The notes under the pieces: generated by a model
The model's database searches: none
The model's input: only the letters and a program-made list of their open reading frames with translations
Told to the model about the DNA's origin: nothing
Origin: JBGUXS01 sp045118155
Lineage (GTDB): Bacteria; Pseudomonadota; Alphaproteobacteria; CAAHEQ01; UBA3637
Reading direction: 5' to 3'
NCBI GenBank assembly: GCA_045118155.1
Contig: JBGUXS010000082.1
Span: 1 to 18,908 of the forward strand
Length of the DNA stretch: 18,908 bases
Shown: in pieces, positions 1 to 6,466 of the stretch
Layout: the number at the start of each line of letters is the position of its first letter
Position numbering within the stretch: the first letter of the stretch is position 1
Position numbers and translations under genes: made by a program

Positions 1-41
1 GGATGGTTTGGCCGGGATATATGTTTTCTTTTAAGTGGAAA

Positions 42-118
42 TGGTGGGTGTAAGAGGACTCGAACCTCTGACCTCTACCGTGTGAAGGTAGCGCTCTAAC
101 CACCTGAGCTACACACCC
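42..118 (-). tRNA. tRNA-Val (anticodon CAC), CCA encoded
   Basis: Read on the minus strand this folds as a full cloverleaf of 77 nt including an encoded CCA (42-44) and discriminator A (45). The seven-base acceptor arm (112-118 against 46-52) closes with one G-U pair. The anticodon stem is CTACC/GGTAG with loop TTCACAC, so the anticodon is CAC (82-84), which reads the valine codon GTG. The T arm carries the usual TTCGAGT loop. The gene lies just downstream of uppS but has its own promoter at 129-157. No clear terminator is visible in the 41 bases beyond its 3' end. Confidence 0.96.
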
Positions 119-128
119 AATAGGTGTT

Positions 129-157
129 ATTATATAGACACCTTTTAAAAAAAGCAA
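129..157 (-). promoter_or_regulatory. Sigma70-type promoter of tRNA-Val
   Basis: On the minus strand there is TTGCTT (152-157), a 17-nt spacer and a perfect TATAAT (129-134). The predicted start of transcription is near 122, only a few bases before the tRNA 5' end at 118. The tRNA can therefore be made independently of uppS. The -10 lies in the loop of a short inverted repeat (AGGTGT/ACACCT, 122-127 and 138-143), which may be coincidental. Confidence 0.65.
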
Positions 158-165
158 GCTCTTTT

Positions 166-852
166 TTAAACTTTCCCAAATCGCCTTGTACGGGATTCAT
201 AAACTTCTAAGGCTTTATCTAGCTCCGCTGGGGTAAAGTCAGGCCATAAGACAGTTGGAAAATAAAGTTCTGCATATGCGTTTTCCCAAAGTAAGAAATT
301 ACTAAGGCGTTGTTCCCCACTGGTACGAATAATGAAATCCGGATCTGGAATATCATGTGTAGAAAGGTATTTTTTAAAGGTATCTTCCGATAGTTCTTCC
401 ACATTCTCCCCTGCCTTTATCAGGGCCTGGATGGCGTGGATAATATCGGCACGGGCACCATAACTTAGGGCCAAGATGACCGTTCCTTTGACAGGAGAAT
501 GAAGGGGGGCTTCTAACAGGGTCATTTTTTCTTGAACATCTTCTGGAAAGCGATGCTTATCCCCAATAAAACGAATTTGGATGCCCTTGTCTTTAAGGGC
601 CTTAATATCCCCCGATAAATATTCCCGAAATAAGTTTATTAAAGTATCCACTTCTTCTTTAGGACGTCCCCAATTTTCGGAAGAAAAGGCGTAAAGTGTA
701 ACAAACTTGACCCCCCGTTTAAAAGCATGTTCCAAAAGGGGTTCCAAAACTTTTGCCCCGACTTTATGACCAGCCGTTCTAGGAAGCCCGCGGGCTTTTG
801 CCCAGCGTCCATTTCCATCCATGATAAAACCAATATGGGTGGGGATGCTCAT
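166..852 (-). CDS. uppS: Isoprenyl transferase (undecaprenyl diphosphate synthase)
   Basis: This is the cis-prenyltransferase that condenses farnesyl diphosphate with isopentenyl diphosphate to make the C55 lipid carrier for peptidoglycan and other envelope polymers. It acts at the inner face of the cytoplasmic membrane. The family signature HIGFIMDGNGRWA sits at residues 6-18, with the catalytic Asp at D12. The substrate-binding region includes the FSSENWGRP segment and RTSGEQRLSNFLLW, both conserved in UppS. At 228 aa it is slightly shorter than the E. coli enzyme (about 250) but complete. The ATG follows the frr stop by a single base, so translation is likely coupled. frr-uppS is a classic bacterial order, but the usual neighbours pyrH upstream and cdsA-dxr downstream are not here; tRNA-Val follows instead. 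Confidence 0.95.
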   Translation of the reverse strand: MSIPTHIGFIMDGNGRWAKARGLPRTAGHKVGAKVLEPLLEHAFKRGVKFVTLYAFSSENWGRPKEEVDTLINLFREYLSGDIKALKDKGIQIRFIGDKHRFPEDVQEKMTLLEAPLHSPVKGTVILALSYGARADIIHAIQALIKAGENVEELSEDTFKKYLSTHDIPDPDFIIRTSGEQRLSNFLLWENAYAELYFPTVLWPDFTPAELDKALEVYESRTRRFGKV

Positions 853-853
853 A

Positions 854-1417
854 TTAAACCTGCTTCATTTCAGCTTCTTTGGATTTTAACGCCTCATCTA
901 GTGCTTTGATCGCGTTATCCACTAAGGTTTGAACTTCGGTTTCATGACGTGAGAGATCATCTTCGGAAATTTCCCCTTTTTTCTTCATTTCTTTTAAGGC
1001 ATCTAAAGCATCTCGTCTTAATTGCCGAACAGAAACACGCGCCGTTTCTGTATAACGTCCTGCAACCCTAATCAATTCTAGGCGTCGTTCTTCTGATAAC
1101 GGGGGAATCGCGATACGAATTAAACTGCCATCATTGGTGGGATTTAGCCCTAAATCCGATTCTAAAATGGCCTTTTCTACATGTTTAATTAAGTTTTTAT
1201 CCCATACTTGAACGGTTAACATTCTAGCTTCGGGGACGGAAACGTTTCCAACTTGATTTAAAGGGACTATGGACCCATAGGCATCTACCATAATAGTATC
1301 CAATAGACCGGCCGATGCACGTCCCGTTCTTAAGCCCGCAAAATCCTTTTTTAAGGCCTCAGATGTTTTCCCGATTTTTAAAACAAGTTCTTGTTTGATT
1401 TCTTGAAATGTTGTCAT
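854..1417 (-). CDS. frr: Ribosome recycling factor
   Basis: RRF works with EF-G to split post-termination ribosomes. The 187-aa length matches the family (about 185), and the conserved core is visible: the DFAGLRTGRAS segment near residue 25, VWDKNLIKHVEKAI in the middle, and the long C-terminal helix with the pattern LRRDALDALKEMKKKGEISED. The start ATG at 1417 is preceded by AAGGAT at a good distance. It is the first gene of a frr-uppS unit with a strong promoter at 1445-1473. In most bacteria frr sits behind pyrH or tsf; here the upstream neighbour is the divergent ihfA, so the usual cluster has been broken. Confidence 0.96.
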   Translation of the reverse strand: MTTFQEIKQELVLKIGKTSEALKKDFAGLRTGRASAGLLDTIMVDAYGSIVPLNQVGNVSVPEARMLTVQVWDKNLIKHVEKAILESDLGLNPTNDGSLIRIAIPPLSEERRLELIRVAGRYTETARVSVRQLRRDALDALKEMKKKGEISEDDLSRHETEVQTLVDNAIKALDEALKSKEAEMKQV

Positions 1418-1444
1418 AAAATATCCTTTCAGTAGATAGAGAAT

Positions 1445-1473
1445 ATCCTAGCCCTTTTTATCCCCCCTGTCAA
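1445..1473 (-). promoter_or_regulatory. Sigma70-type promoter of frr-uppS
   Basis: On the minus strand there is a perfect TTGACA (1468-1473), a 17-nt spacer and TAGGAT (1445-1450). The predicted start is near 1438, about 20 nt before the frr ATG. It lies back to back with the ihfA promoter, and the two -35 boxes are 18 nt apart. Confidence 0.7.
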
Positions 1474-1491
1474 GAATAAGAAAGAAAACAC

Positions 1492-1520
1492 TTGCAAAAT
1501 CAATAGTTTTGTGTCATACT
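1492..1520 (+). promoter_or_regulatory. Probable promoter of ihfA-merR
   Basis: TTGCAA (1492-1497), a 17-nt spacer and CATACT (1515-1520) form a reasonable sigma70 promoter, about 30 nt before the ihfA ATG. It diverges from the frr promoter in the same 135-base gap. Confidence 0.5.
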
Positions 1521-1552
1521 TTAGAAAAATGATAGTTTGAAAGGATAAGGAA

Positions 1553-1837
1553 ATGGCGAAAAACATCACACGGGCTGATATTGTGGCGGCGATTTATACG
1601 AAAGTGGGGTTATCTCACTTGGATTCATTTTGCATTATTGAAGATATTGTTTCTGAAATTATTAAATCGTTAAAAGCCGGGGAAAGTGTTAAAATAGCTA
1701 ATTTTGCAACGTTTGAAGTGAAACATAAACATTCTAGAATCGGGCGTAATCCTAAAACAAAGCAGGAATTTCCTATTTCTGAACGATATGTTGTGGCCTT
1801 TAAACCATCACAGAATTTGAAAAAAACAGTGGCGTAA
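1553..1837 (+). CDS. ihfA: Integration host factor subunit alpha
   Basis: This is a small nucleoid protein of the HU/IHF family that bends DNA in transcription, replication and recombination. The signature GRNPKT occurs at residues 64-69, with the intercalating Pro near P67, followed by PISERYVVAFKPSQNLK, the typical IHF beta-arm end. The N-terminal TRADIVAAIYTKVGLSHLDS matches the alpha-subunit pattern rather than HU. At 94 aa it is a little short because the usual charged C-terminal tail is absent. An AAGGA ribosome site precedes the ATG. The gene is followed after 25 nt by a small MerR-type regulator, an arrangement common in alphaproteobacteria and the best support for alpha over beta subunit or HU. 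IHF is known to assist CtrA-controlled promoters in Caulobacter; a role here is inference. Confidence 0.85.
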   Translation: MAKNITRADIVAAIYTKVGLSHLDSFCIIEDIVSEIIKSLKAGESVKIANFATFEVKHKHSRIGRNPKTKQEFPISERYVVAFKPSQNLKKTVA

Positions 1838-1862
1838 CTCTTTTTTTTATAGAGGGGGAAAA

Positions 1863-2201
1863 ATGAAGGAAGAAACCGCTTATAGAACGATATCAGAAGT
1901 ATCAAATTTATTACAGGTTCCCGCATCCGTTTTGCGATTTTGGGAATCTCAGTTCCCCCAAATTACCCCAGTAAAGCGGGCAGGGGGGCGTCGTTTGTAT
2001 GGGGCAGAAGATGTTATGCTAATCGCCACGATTCGTGATTTACTGTACAAAGAAGGGTTAACGATTAAAGGGGCCTTAAAACGCTTAAAAGAAAACAAAA
2101 AAGCCCCTATTGAAAAAGAAAATACCCCAGTACAAGATGATTTGGGATATGTTATCGCGGAACTGAAAAATTTACGGGCTTATTTGGCCGACTATGTATA
2201 A
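1863..2201 (+). CDS. MerR-family transcriptional regulator (IhfA-linked type)
   Basis: The 112-aa protein has a MerR-type winged helix at its N-terminus (about residues 9-76): TISEVSNLLQVPASVLRFWE is the recognition helix-turn-helix, and GGRRLYGAEDV is the wing. A short C-terminal helix (about 90-110) could mediate dimerisation. It has no cysteine cluster or effector domain, so a metal or drug sensing role is not supported. It belongs to the short MerR proteins often encoded just after ihfA in alphaproteobacteria, whose targets are generally unknown. A strong AGAGGGGG ribosome site precedes the ATG. The gene shares a transcript with ihfA and ends at the terminator 2218-2247. Confidence 0.85.
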   Translation: MKEETAYRTISEVSNLLQVPASVLRFWESQFPQITPVKRAGGRRLYGAEDVMLIATIRDLLYKEGLTIKGALKRLKENKKAPIEKENTPVQDDLGYVIAELKNLRAYLADYV

Positions 2202-2217
2202 TTTTGTGTACTGAAAT

Positions 2218-2247
2218 AAAAAAGCCCCATGAACGGGGCTTTTTTTT
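2218..2247. terminator. Bidirectional terminator between merR and ctrA
   Basis: An A-tract, GCCCC (2224-2228), a 6-nt loop, GGGGC (2235-2239) and eight T's (2240-2247) form a symmetric intrinsic terminator that works in both directions. The TAA stop of ctrA (2246-2248) is formed by the end of the T-tract. Confidence 0.9.
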
Positions 2248-2935
2248 AATTTTCTTCTTCTGCGGTTGGATCTTTTAAAATATAACCTCGTCCCCAACTG
2301 GTTCGGATATAATCAGGGGCCCCGTATTCTTCAAATTTTTTACGGATTTTGCATAAAAAGACATCAATAATTTTTATTTCAGGTTCATCCAGTCCCCCGT
2401 AAAGTTGATTTAAAAGTTGTTCCTTACTAATAGTGGAACCTTTCTTTAAAGCCAAAAGTTCAACAATAGCGTATTCTTTATTAGTCAGAGATAATTCTTT
2501 GCCTTTAATGGTAACAATCTTTGTGGTTAAATTAACCTCTAAATCACCGATTTTAAGGATGGAATCAGCGTACCCTTTAGAACGCCGGACAAGGGCGTTG
2601 ACCCGGGCCACAAGCTCCCCCCGGTCAAACGGTTTTGTTAAATAATCGTCTGCCCCAAATCCAAGACCCCGAATCTTTTTTTCGGTGGCGGCAAAACCAG
2701 ATAAAATCAAAACGGGGGTTTTTAAGTTAGAAGCCCGTAATTTTTTGAGTACTTCATAACCATCTATGTCAGGAAGCCCTAGGTCTAAAATAATTAAGTC
2801 ATACTCAGACATTTTAACGGCTTCTAGGGCATCTTCCCCAGTAAAGGTTGCATCTGTAATCATGCCTTCATGTTTTAAAATGAAACAAATATTTTGGCTG
2901 ATAGTTTGATCATCTTCTATAAGTAAAATACGCAT
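2246..2935 (-). CDS. ctrA: Cell cycle response regulator CtrA
   Basis: This is the master regulator of the alphaproteobacterial cell cycle, an OmpR-type response regulator activated by the CckA-ChpT phosphorelay. The receiver domain (1-115) has the acidic pair E7-D8-D9, phospho-acceptor D51 (the same number as in Caulobacter CtrA), and K101 in LTKPF. The winged-helix DNA-binding domain (about 125-220) carries the highly conserved LYGGLDEPEIKIIDVF and SWGRGYIL. At 229 aa it is full length. A near-ideal AAGGAGG ribosome site lies 6 nt before the ATG, and ftsZ ends only 12 nt upstream, so it is the last gene of the division operon. The protein ends in EEEN; the C-terminal Ala-Ala that Caulobacter CtrA uses for ClpXP degradation is absent. 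The known CtrA box TTAA-N7-TTAA occurs at 11029-11043 upstream of this operon. Confidence 0.95.
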   Translation of the reverse strand: MRILLIEDDQTISQNICFILKHEGMITDATFTGEDALEAVKMSEYDLIILDLGLPDIDGYEVLKKLRASNLKTPVLILSGFAATEKKIRGLGFGADDYLTKPFDRGELVARVNALVRRSKGYADSILKIGDLEVNLTTKIVTIKGKELSLTNKEYAIVELLALKKGSTISKEQLLNQLYGGLDEPEIKIIDVFLCKIRKKFEEYGAPDYIRTSWGRGYILKDPTAEEEN

Positions 2936-2947
2936 GATAAGCCTCCT

Positions 2948-4441
2948 TTATTTTGTACGCAAAAACTCTGGTAATTTAAATTGATCATCTTCTATGGAAG
3001 AACCTTTGGCATGAGTTGGATCATTTTTTTCTTCCGTTGGCTTGGTAAATCCGGGAATCCAATCAAAAAGACTGGATTTATATTTAACAGAAACGGTTTC
3101 TTTTTTCTTTGGTTCTACGATGGTGGGACGAACTTCTACAGGAATATCAACTGTAACTGGTGTTGCTAAAACAGGTTGTTCCTCTGTCAATAAGGGTGGT
3201 TCCTTACTTTCTGGAATGTCGGTAAGGACATTGACATCCCCCAAAACAATGGAAGGAGAAATGTTAATAGGGGCTTGCGACGGAGGTGTCTGAATCAAAG
3301 TTGGTTGTTCTTCAACAGATTCTGCCGTTGAAATGGGTTGGGGCATAAAAGGGGCATCTACTGTCACAGAAGGTTCTTCCGTCTTTTTAGGTTCCTGGTT
3401 AAGCCCCACTGCCGTTTGTACAGGTAAACCCGTCGCAATTAAAGAAATACGAATCTTCCCCGTATCTTCTTCTGAAGAACACGTTCCAAAAATGATATTG
3501 GCATCTTCGGCAAGTTCGGCGGTAATCCGTTCGGTGGCAATATCTACTTCTTGTAATGTCATATCGGGTCCCCCAGATACATTGATGAGGATACTGCGTG
3601 CCCCCTTAATTGAAGAATCATCTAGTAAGGGGTTTGTAATGGCTTTTTCGGCCGCGATCAAGGCACGGTTTTCTTCCCCACTTGCTTCACCAGTTCCCAT
3701 CATGGCCCGCCCCATTTGACGGATAACCGTTTGAACATCAGCAAAATCAAGGTTGATAAGACCTGGATTCATGACTAAATCTGTAATACTGCGTACACCT
3801 TGGCATAAAACACCATCGGCGACTTTAAAGGCCTCTACCATTGGGGTTTTATCCCCAATGACACGGAAAAGATTTTGATTGGGAATAAGGATTAGGGTAT
3901 CTACATATTTTTGAAGTTCAGCCGTCCCAGCTTCAGCTGCCTTCATGCGCCTCATCCCTTCAAACTTAAACGGTTTTGAAACGACCCCAACTGTTAAAAT
4001 CCCCATTTCTTTGGCAATGCGGGCGATAACAGGGGCTGCCCCAGTACCGGTGCCCCCCCCCATACCAGCCGTAATAAATAATAAATGTAGACCCGTCAAA
4101 TACTCTTTGATTTTATCTTCGGATTCTTCAGCCGCCATTTTCCCAACTTCAGGATTGGCCCCAGCCCCTAGACCCCGTGTTAGAGAAAGCCCTAACTGAA
4201 TACGTTCGGATGCTAGTGATTTTGTTAAAGCTTGGGCATCAGTATTGGCCACAAAGAATGAAATCCCACCTAAGTTTGATTCAATCATGTTGTTAACGGC
4301 GTTTCCCCCAGCCCCACCAACACCAATAACACCGATGTGTGGAGTTAACAAAACCTGCACAGGTTCGGTTGCCAAACCGATAGAGAGAGATTTTTCCTCA
4401 GTTCCCAAAGGAGAGGTTTCTAAAAATTCCGAATGATCCAT
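2948..4441 (-). CDS. ftsZ: Cell division protein FtsZ
   Basis: This tubulin-like GTPase forms the Z-ring and recruits the divisome. It has the nucleotide-binding GVGGAGGNAVNNMI (about 40-53), the tubulin signature GGGTGTG (about 128-134), and the catalytic T7 loop NLDFADV (about 230-236). A long Pro/Glu-rich linker follows from about 340 to 480, and the conserved C-terminal peptide KLPEFLRTK binds partners such as FtsA. I choose the ATG at 4441 because the AGAAGG ribosome site is 7 nt away; the in-frame ATG at 4447 is only 1 nt from it. Either start overlaps the end of ftsA. From 4441 the protein is 497 aa, long compared with E. coli (383) as is common in alphaproteobacteria. The glycine signature is encoded by a run of nine G's (4053-4061). 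Caulobacter CtrA controls ftsZ; here ctrA is the next gene. Confidence 0.96.
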   Translation of the reverse strand: MDHSEFLETSPLGTEEKSLSIGLATEPVQVLLTPHIGVIGVGGAGGNAVNNMIESNLGGISFFVANTDAQALTKSLASERIQLGLSLTRGLGAGANPEVGKMAAEESEDKIKEYLTGLHLLFITAGMGGGTGTGAAPVIARIAKEMGILTVGVVSKPFKFEGMRRMKAAEAGTAELQKYVDTLILIPNQNLFRVIGDKTPMVEAFKVADGVLCQGVRSITDLVMNPGLINLDFADVQTVIRQMGRAMMGTGEASGEENRALIAAEKAITNPLLDDSSIKGARSILINVSGGPDMTLQEVDIATERITAELAEDANIIFGTCSSEEDTGKIRISLIATGLPVQTAVGLNQEPKKTEEPSVTVDAPFMPQPISTAESVEEQPTLIQTPPSQAPINISPSIVLGDVNVLTDIPESKEPPLLTEEQPVLATPVTVDIPVEVRPTIVEPKKKETVSVKYKSSLFDWIPGFTKPTEEKNDPTHAKGSSIEDDQFKLPEFLRTK

Positions 4442-5655
4442 GTCCATACCTTCTTTAAAAAACTAGGTTTCTTTTTCTTTTTTTGAATAGCCGTTGGCAT
4501 CTGAGCTTCTTGATGCTTCATTATGGCATAGGTTAACAACCCATTGCAAGTGGAAAATGTTTTTTCATCTACCCCTTCGGGTAAATGTGGAAAACGAGTC
4601 GTACATAAGCGAGTGCTTCGCCCTTGTGTTTCACTGATTTTTTCACTTAATCCTTCTAAACGGCTGCCACCACCGGTTAAAATCCAACGTAAAGCCCCTT
4701 TTTCTGATCCGGAAATGGTTTGTGAAATTTGGGTCAGTAGTTCATCTATACCCTGATTTAACAGAGCCGATAAATCCCGTTTGGATACTTGAACTTCTTC
4801 TTGTTCCCCGACAATGGGAACAAAAAAATGTTCATCTATATCGCCTAAAAAAGAGAATAAAGAACCGTACGAAAGCTTAATTTTTTCGGCGGTAGGTAAG
4901 GAACAATTGAGTTGTTGGGCAATCCCCCTTGTTAAAGTGTTCCCCCCAAGATCAATTGTATGAAGACCCACAAAAATGCCTTTCATAAAATGGGCAATAT
5001 GGGTGGTCCCCGCCCCGAAATCAATGACACTGCAACCAATTTCTTTTTCATCAGGGGTTGCCGAAGCTAAAGCCGCCGCATAGGGAGTAGCCACTTTTTC
5101 TTCAATGGTTACATGACACCGATCTAGCACAGTAATCAAGTTAGTTAATGTTCCCCTGGGAATTGTGACTAAATGCAATTGAACGGTTAGATGTTTTCCA
5201 ATTAATCCTAAGGGTTCAGGGGTGTTTTCTTGATCCAAAACATAATTTAAAGGGATGGCATGTAAAATTTCTTCCTGTTTCGTATCAATAGTTTCTAAGG
5301 CCTGTTCAACTAACTTTTTTAAATGAATCGGTGTTACCGGTTGGGGCGTTTCAAAATCCATATCTGCTTGCAAGTAACAGGATTTTAACCCCGTAGATGA
5401 AACGTTGACAAAGACCGTTTCAATCTGCCGGTTTGCTTGTTCTTCGGCCTCTTTTAACGCCAATGAAATACATTCTGTCGCTTTTTCAAGCCCAATAATG
5501 GCCCCATTTTGGATCCCCTTGGCAGGACAGGTACTTAAACCCAAAATTTCCGGAGCTTGCCCTTTTTTACACCGAACAATAACACAGCGTATTTTACTTG
5601 TCCCAATATCCAATAGGTTAACATAAAAACTTTTCTTAGGCGTATTTTTCCACAT
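4420..5655 (-). CDS. ftsA: Cell division protein FtsA
   Basis: This actin-like ATPase tethers FtsZ filaments to the inner membrane and signals to the septal synthase. The phosphate-1 motif LDIGTSKI lies at residues 15-22, phosphate-2 is VIDFGAGTTHIAHF in the middle, and the adenosine motif is LTGGGSRLEG near the C-terminus. The last residues FLKKVWTWIIRNF form the amphipathic membrane-targeting helix expected of FtsA. At 411 aa it is the normal length. The start ATG overlaps the ftsQ stop as TAATG, and the 3' end overlaps ftsZ by 22 nt, so ftsQ, ftsA and ftsZ are probably translationally coupled, which would help fix the FtsA to FtsZ ratio. Confidence 0.95.
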   Translation of the reverse strand: MWKNTPKKSFYVNLLDIGTSKIRCVIVRCKKGQAPEILGLSTCPAKGIQNGAIIGLEKATECISLALKEAEEQANRQIETVFVNVSSTGLKSCYLQADMDFETPQPVTPIHLKKLVEQALETIDTKQEEILHAIPLNYVLDQENTPEPLGLIGKHLTVQLHLVTIPRGTLTNLITVLDRCHVTIEEKVATPYAAALASATPDEKEIGCSVIDFGAGTTHIAHFMKGIFVGLHTIDLGGNTLTRGIAQQLNCSLPTAEKIKLSYGSLFSFLGDIDEHFFVPIVGEQEEVQVSKRDLSALLNQGIDELLTQISQTISGSEKGALRWILTGGGSRLEGLSEKISETQGRSTRLCTTRFPHLPEGVDEKTFSTCNGLLTYAIMKHQEAQMPTAIQKKKKKPSFLKKVWTWIIRNF

Positions 5656-6431
5656 TATGATTGCCCCGCTAATGACCGGATAATAATTTTTCCTTCTTGG
5701 CGTAAATCCAAACGTGCAACCCCTGTTTTTAAAATGGTTTCACGTTCTTTCCAACGTGAAAAACGACTTAACGCTTCTTCGGGTTCTGTATCTGGTAGGT
5801 CAATTTCTGTCAGTGTATCCCCAGTTTTAAATAACAGTTTCCACCGCCGGTGATTAACCCAGATCGCCGAACGGACCCTGGGGAATAAATCTGGATAAGC
5901 CTGTAACATTTGAATAAGGGCAGGGGTATAAGCGGGGGCCCCATCGCCAACAACCAATAAGATATCTGGAATAAAAGTTTGTGTATCTTGAATGAGAAGT
6001 CCTTTTTCATCTAAGGGATAAAACTTCTTTTTGTTTTGCCACATAGCAAGGGGCTTTTTTTCTTCAATTTTAATGGTAAGTAAATTAGGTAAAATGCGTT
6101 GGATTGTTGCTTCTTTAACCCAAGGTAGAGTGCAAATATCTTGACGTATTTTGTTTAAATCGGGTTCAAAAATTCCCATTCCTTGTTCAAGATTGGCCAC
6201 TTTGTTAATGGCCTCTAGGGGGGTATACACATGCCCTTTTACAATGACTTGTCTTAATTCCAATGCACTTTTATGACCTAAAGTTTGTATAAAGTTTTCC
6301 CCAGCTGTGATTAGCGTTTCTTTCATCAAATAAAAACCTAGTAGACAGGCAATGCCCATACCTAAGCCTAGACCTAGGATAAGAAAACGTTTAAAGCGTT
6401 TTGAATCAGGTGCTTTTTTCTTTTTTATCAT
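5655..6431 (-). CDS. ftsQ: Cell division protein FtsQ
   Basis: This bitopic inner-membrane divisome protein bridges the early cytoplasmic ring and the periplasmic FtsBL/FtsWI complex. It has a Lys/Arg-rich cytoplasmic tail (1-15), one membrane segment (about 16-38, RFLILGLGLGMGIACLLGFY), a POTRA domain starting at LRQVIVKGHVYTPLEAI (about 58-125) with the typical PWVKEATIQRILPNLLTIKI, and the C-terminal FtsQ beta domain ending in VARLDLRQEGKIIIR. At 258 aa it is slightly shorter than many alphaproteobacterial FtsQ. No murC, murB or ddl lies upstream as in the usual dcw cluster; cckA does instead, 35 nt away. The ribosome site is weak (GGGAT), and a promoter-like sequence at 6438-6466 would place the transcript start at the ATG itself. 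Confidence 0.93.
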   Translation of the reverse strand: MIKKKKAPDSKRFKRFLILGLGLGMGIACLLGFYLMKETLITAGENFIQTLGHKSALELRQVIVKGHVYTPLEAINKVANLEQGMGIFEPDLNKIRQDICTLPWVKEATIQRILPNLLTIKIEEKKPLAMWQNKKKFYPLDEKGLLIQDTQTFIPDILLVVGDGAPAYTPALIQMLQAYPDLFPRVRSAIWVNHRRWKLLFKTGDTLTEIDLPDTEPEEALSRFSRWKERETILKTGVARLDLRQEGKIIIRSLAGQS

Positions 6432-6437
6432 ATCCCG

Positions 6438-6466
6438 TTTATAGCATAGTTCTAAAATAAGTGCAA
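6438..6466 (-). promoter_or_regulatory. Candidate internal promoter for ftsQAZ-ctrA
   Basis: On the minus strand there is TTGCAC (6461-6466), a 17-nt spacer and TATAAA (6438-6443). The pair fills the whole 35-base gap between cckA and ftsQ. The -10 ends 6 nt before the ftsQ ATG, so the transcript would be leaderless, a start mode common in alphaproteobacteria. The -35 matches the consensus at only three positions, so this is a tentative call. Confidence 0.4.

Noticed and set aside
1..41. A possible integration site or second RNA gene beside tRNA-Val
   Set aside because: No repeat of the tRNA 3' end, no integrase and no cloverleaf is visible in these 41 bases or elsewhere in the window.
147..169. 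A hairpin terminator after uppS
   Set aside because: The inverted repeat (GC/GC within A and T runs) would leave a loop of only two bases; the TTGC there is better explained as the tRNA promoter -35.
3333..3719. A plus-strand open frame of 128 codons, with others nearby opposite ftsZ
   Set aside because: ftsZ is certain on the other strand, and these are shadow frames with no protein-like features.
4442..4447. The ATG at 4447 as ftsZ start
   Set aside because: It lies only 1 nt from the AGAAGG ribosome site; the in-frame ATG at 4441 has a 7-nt spacing. Not fully excluded.
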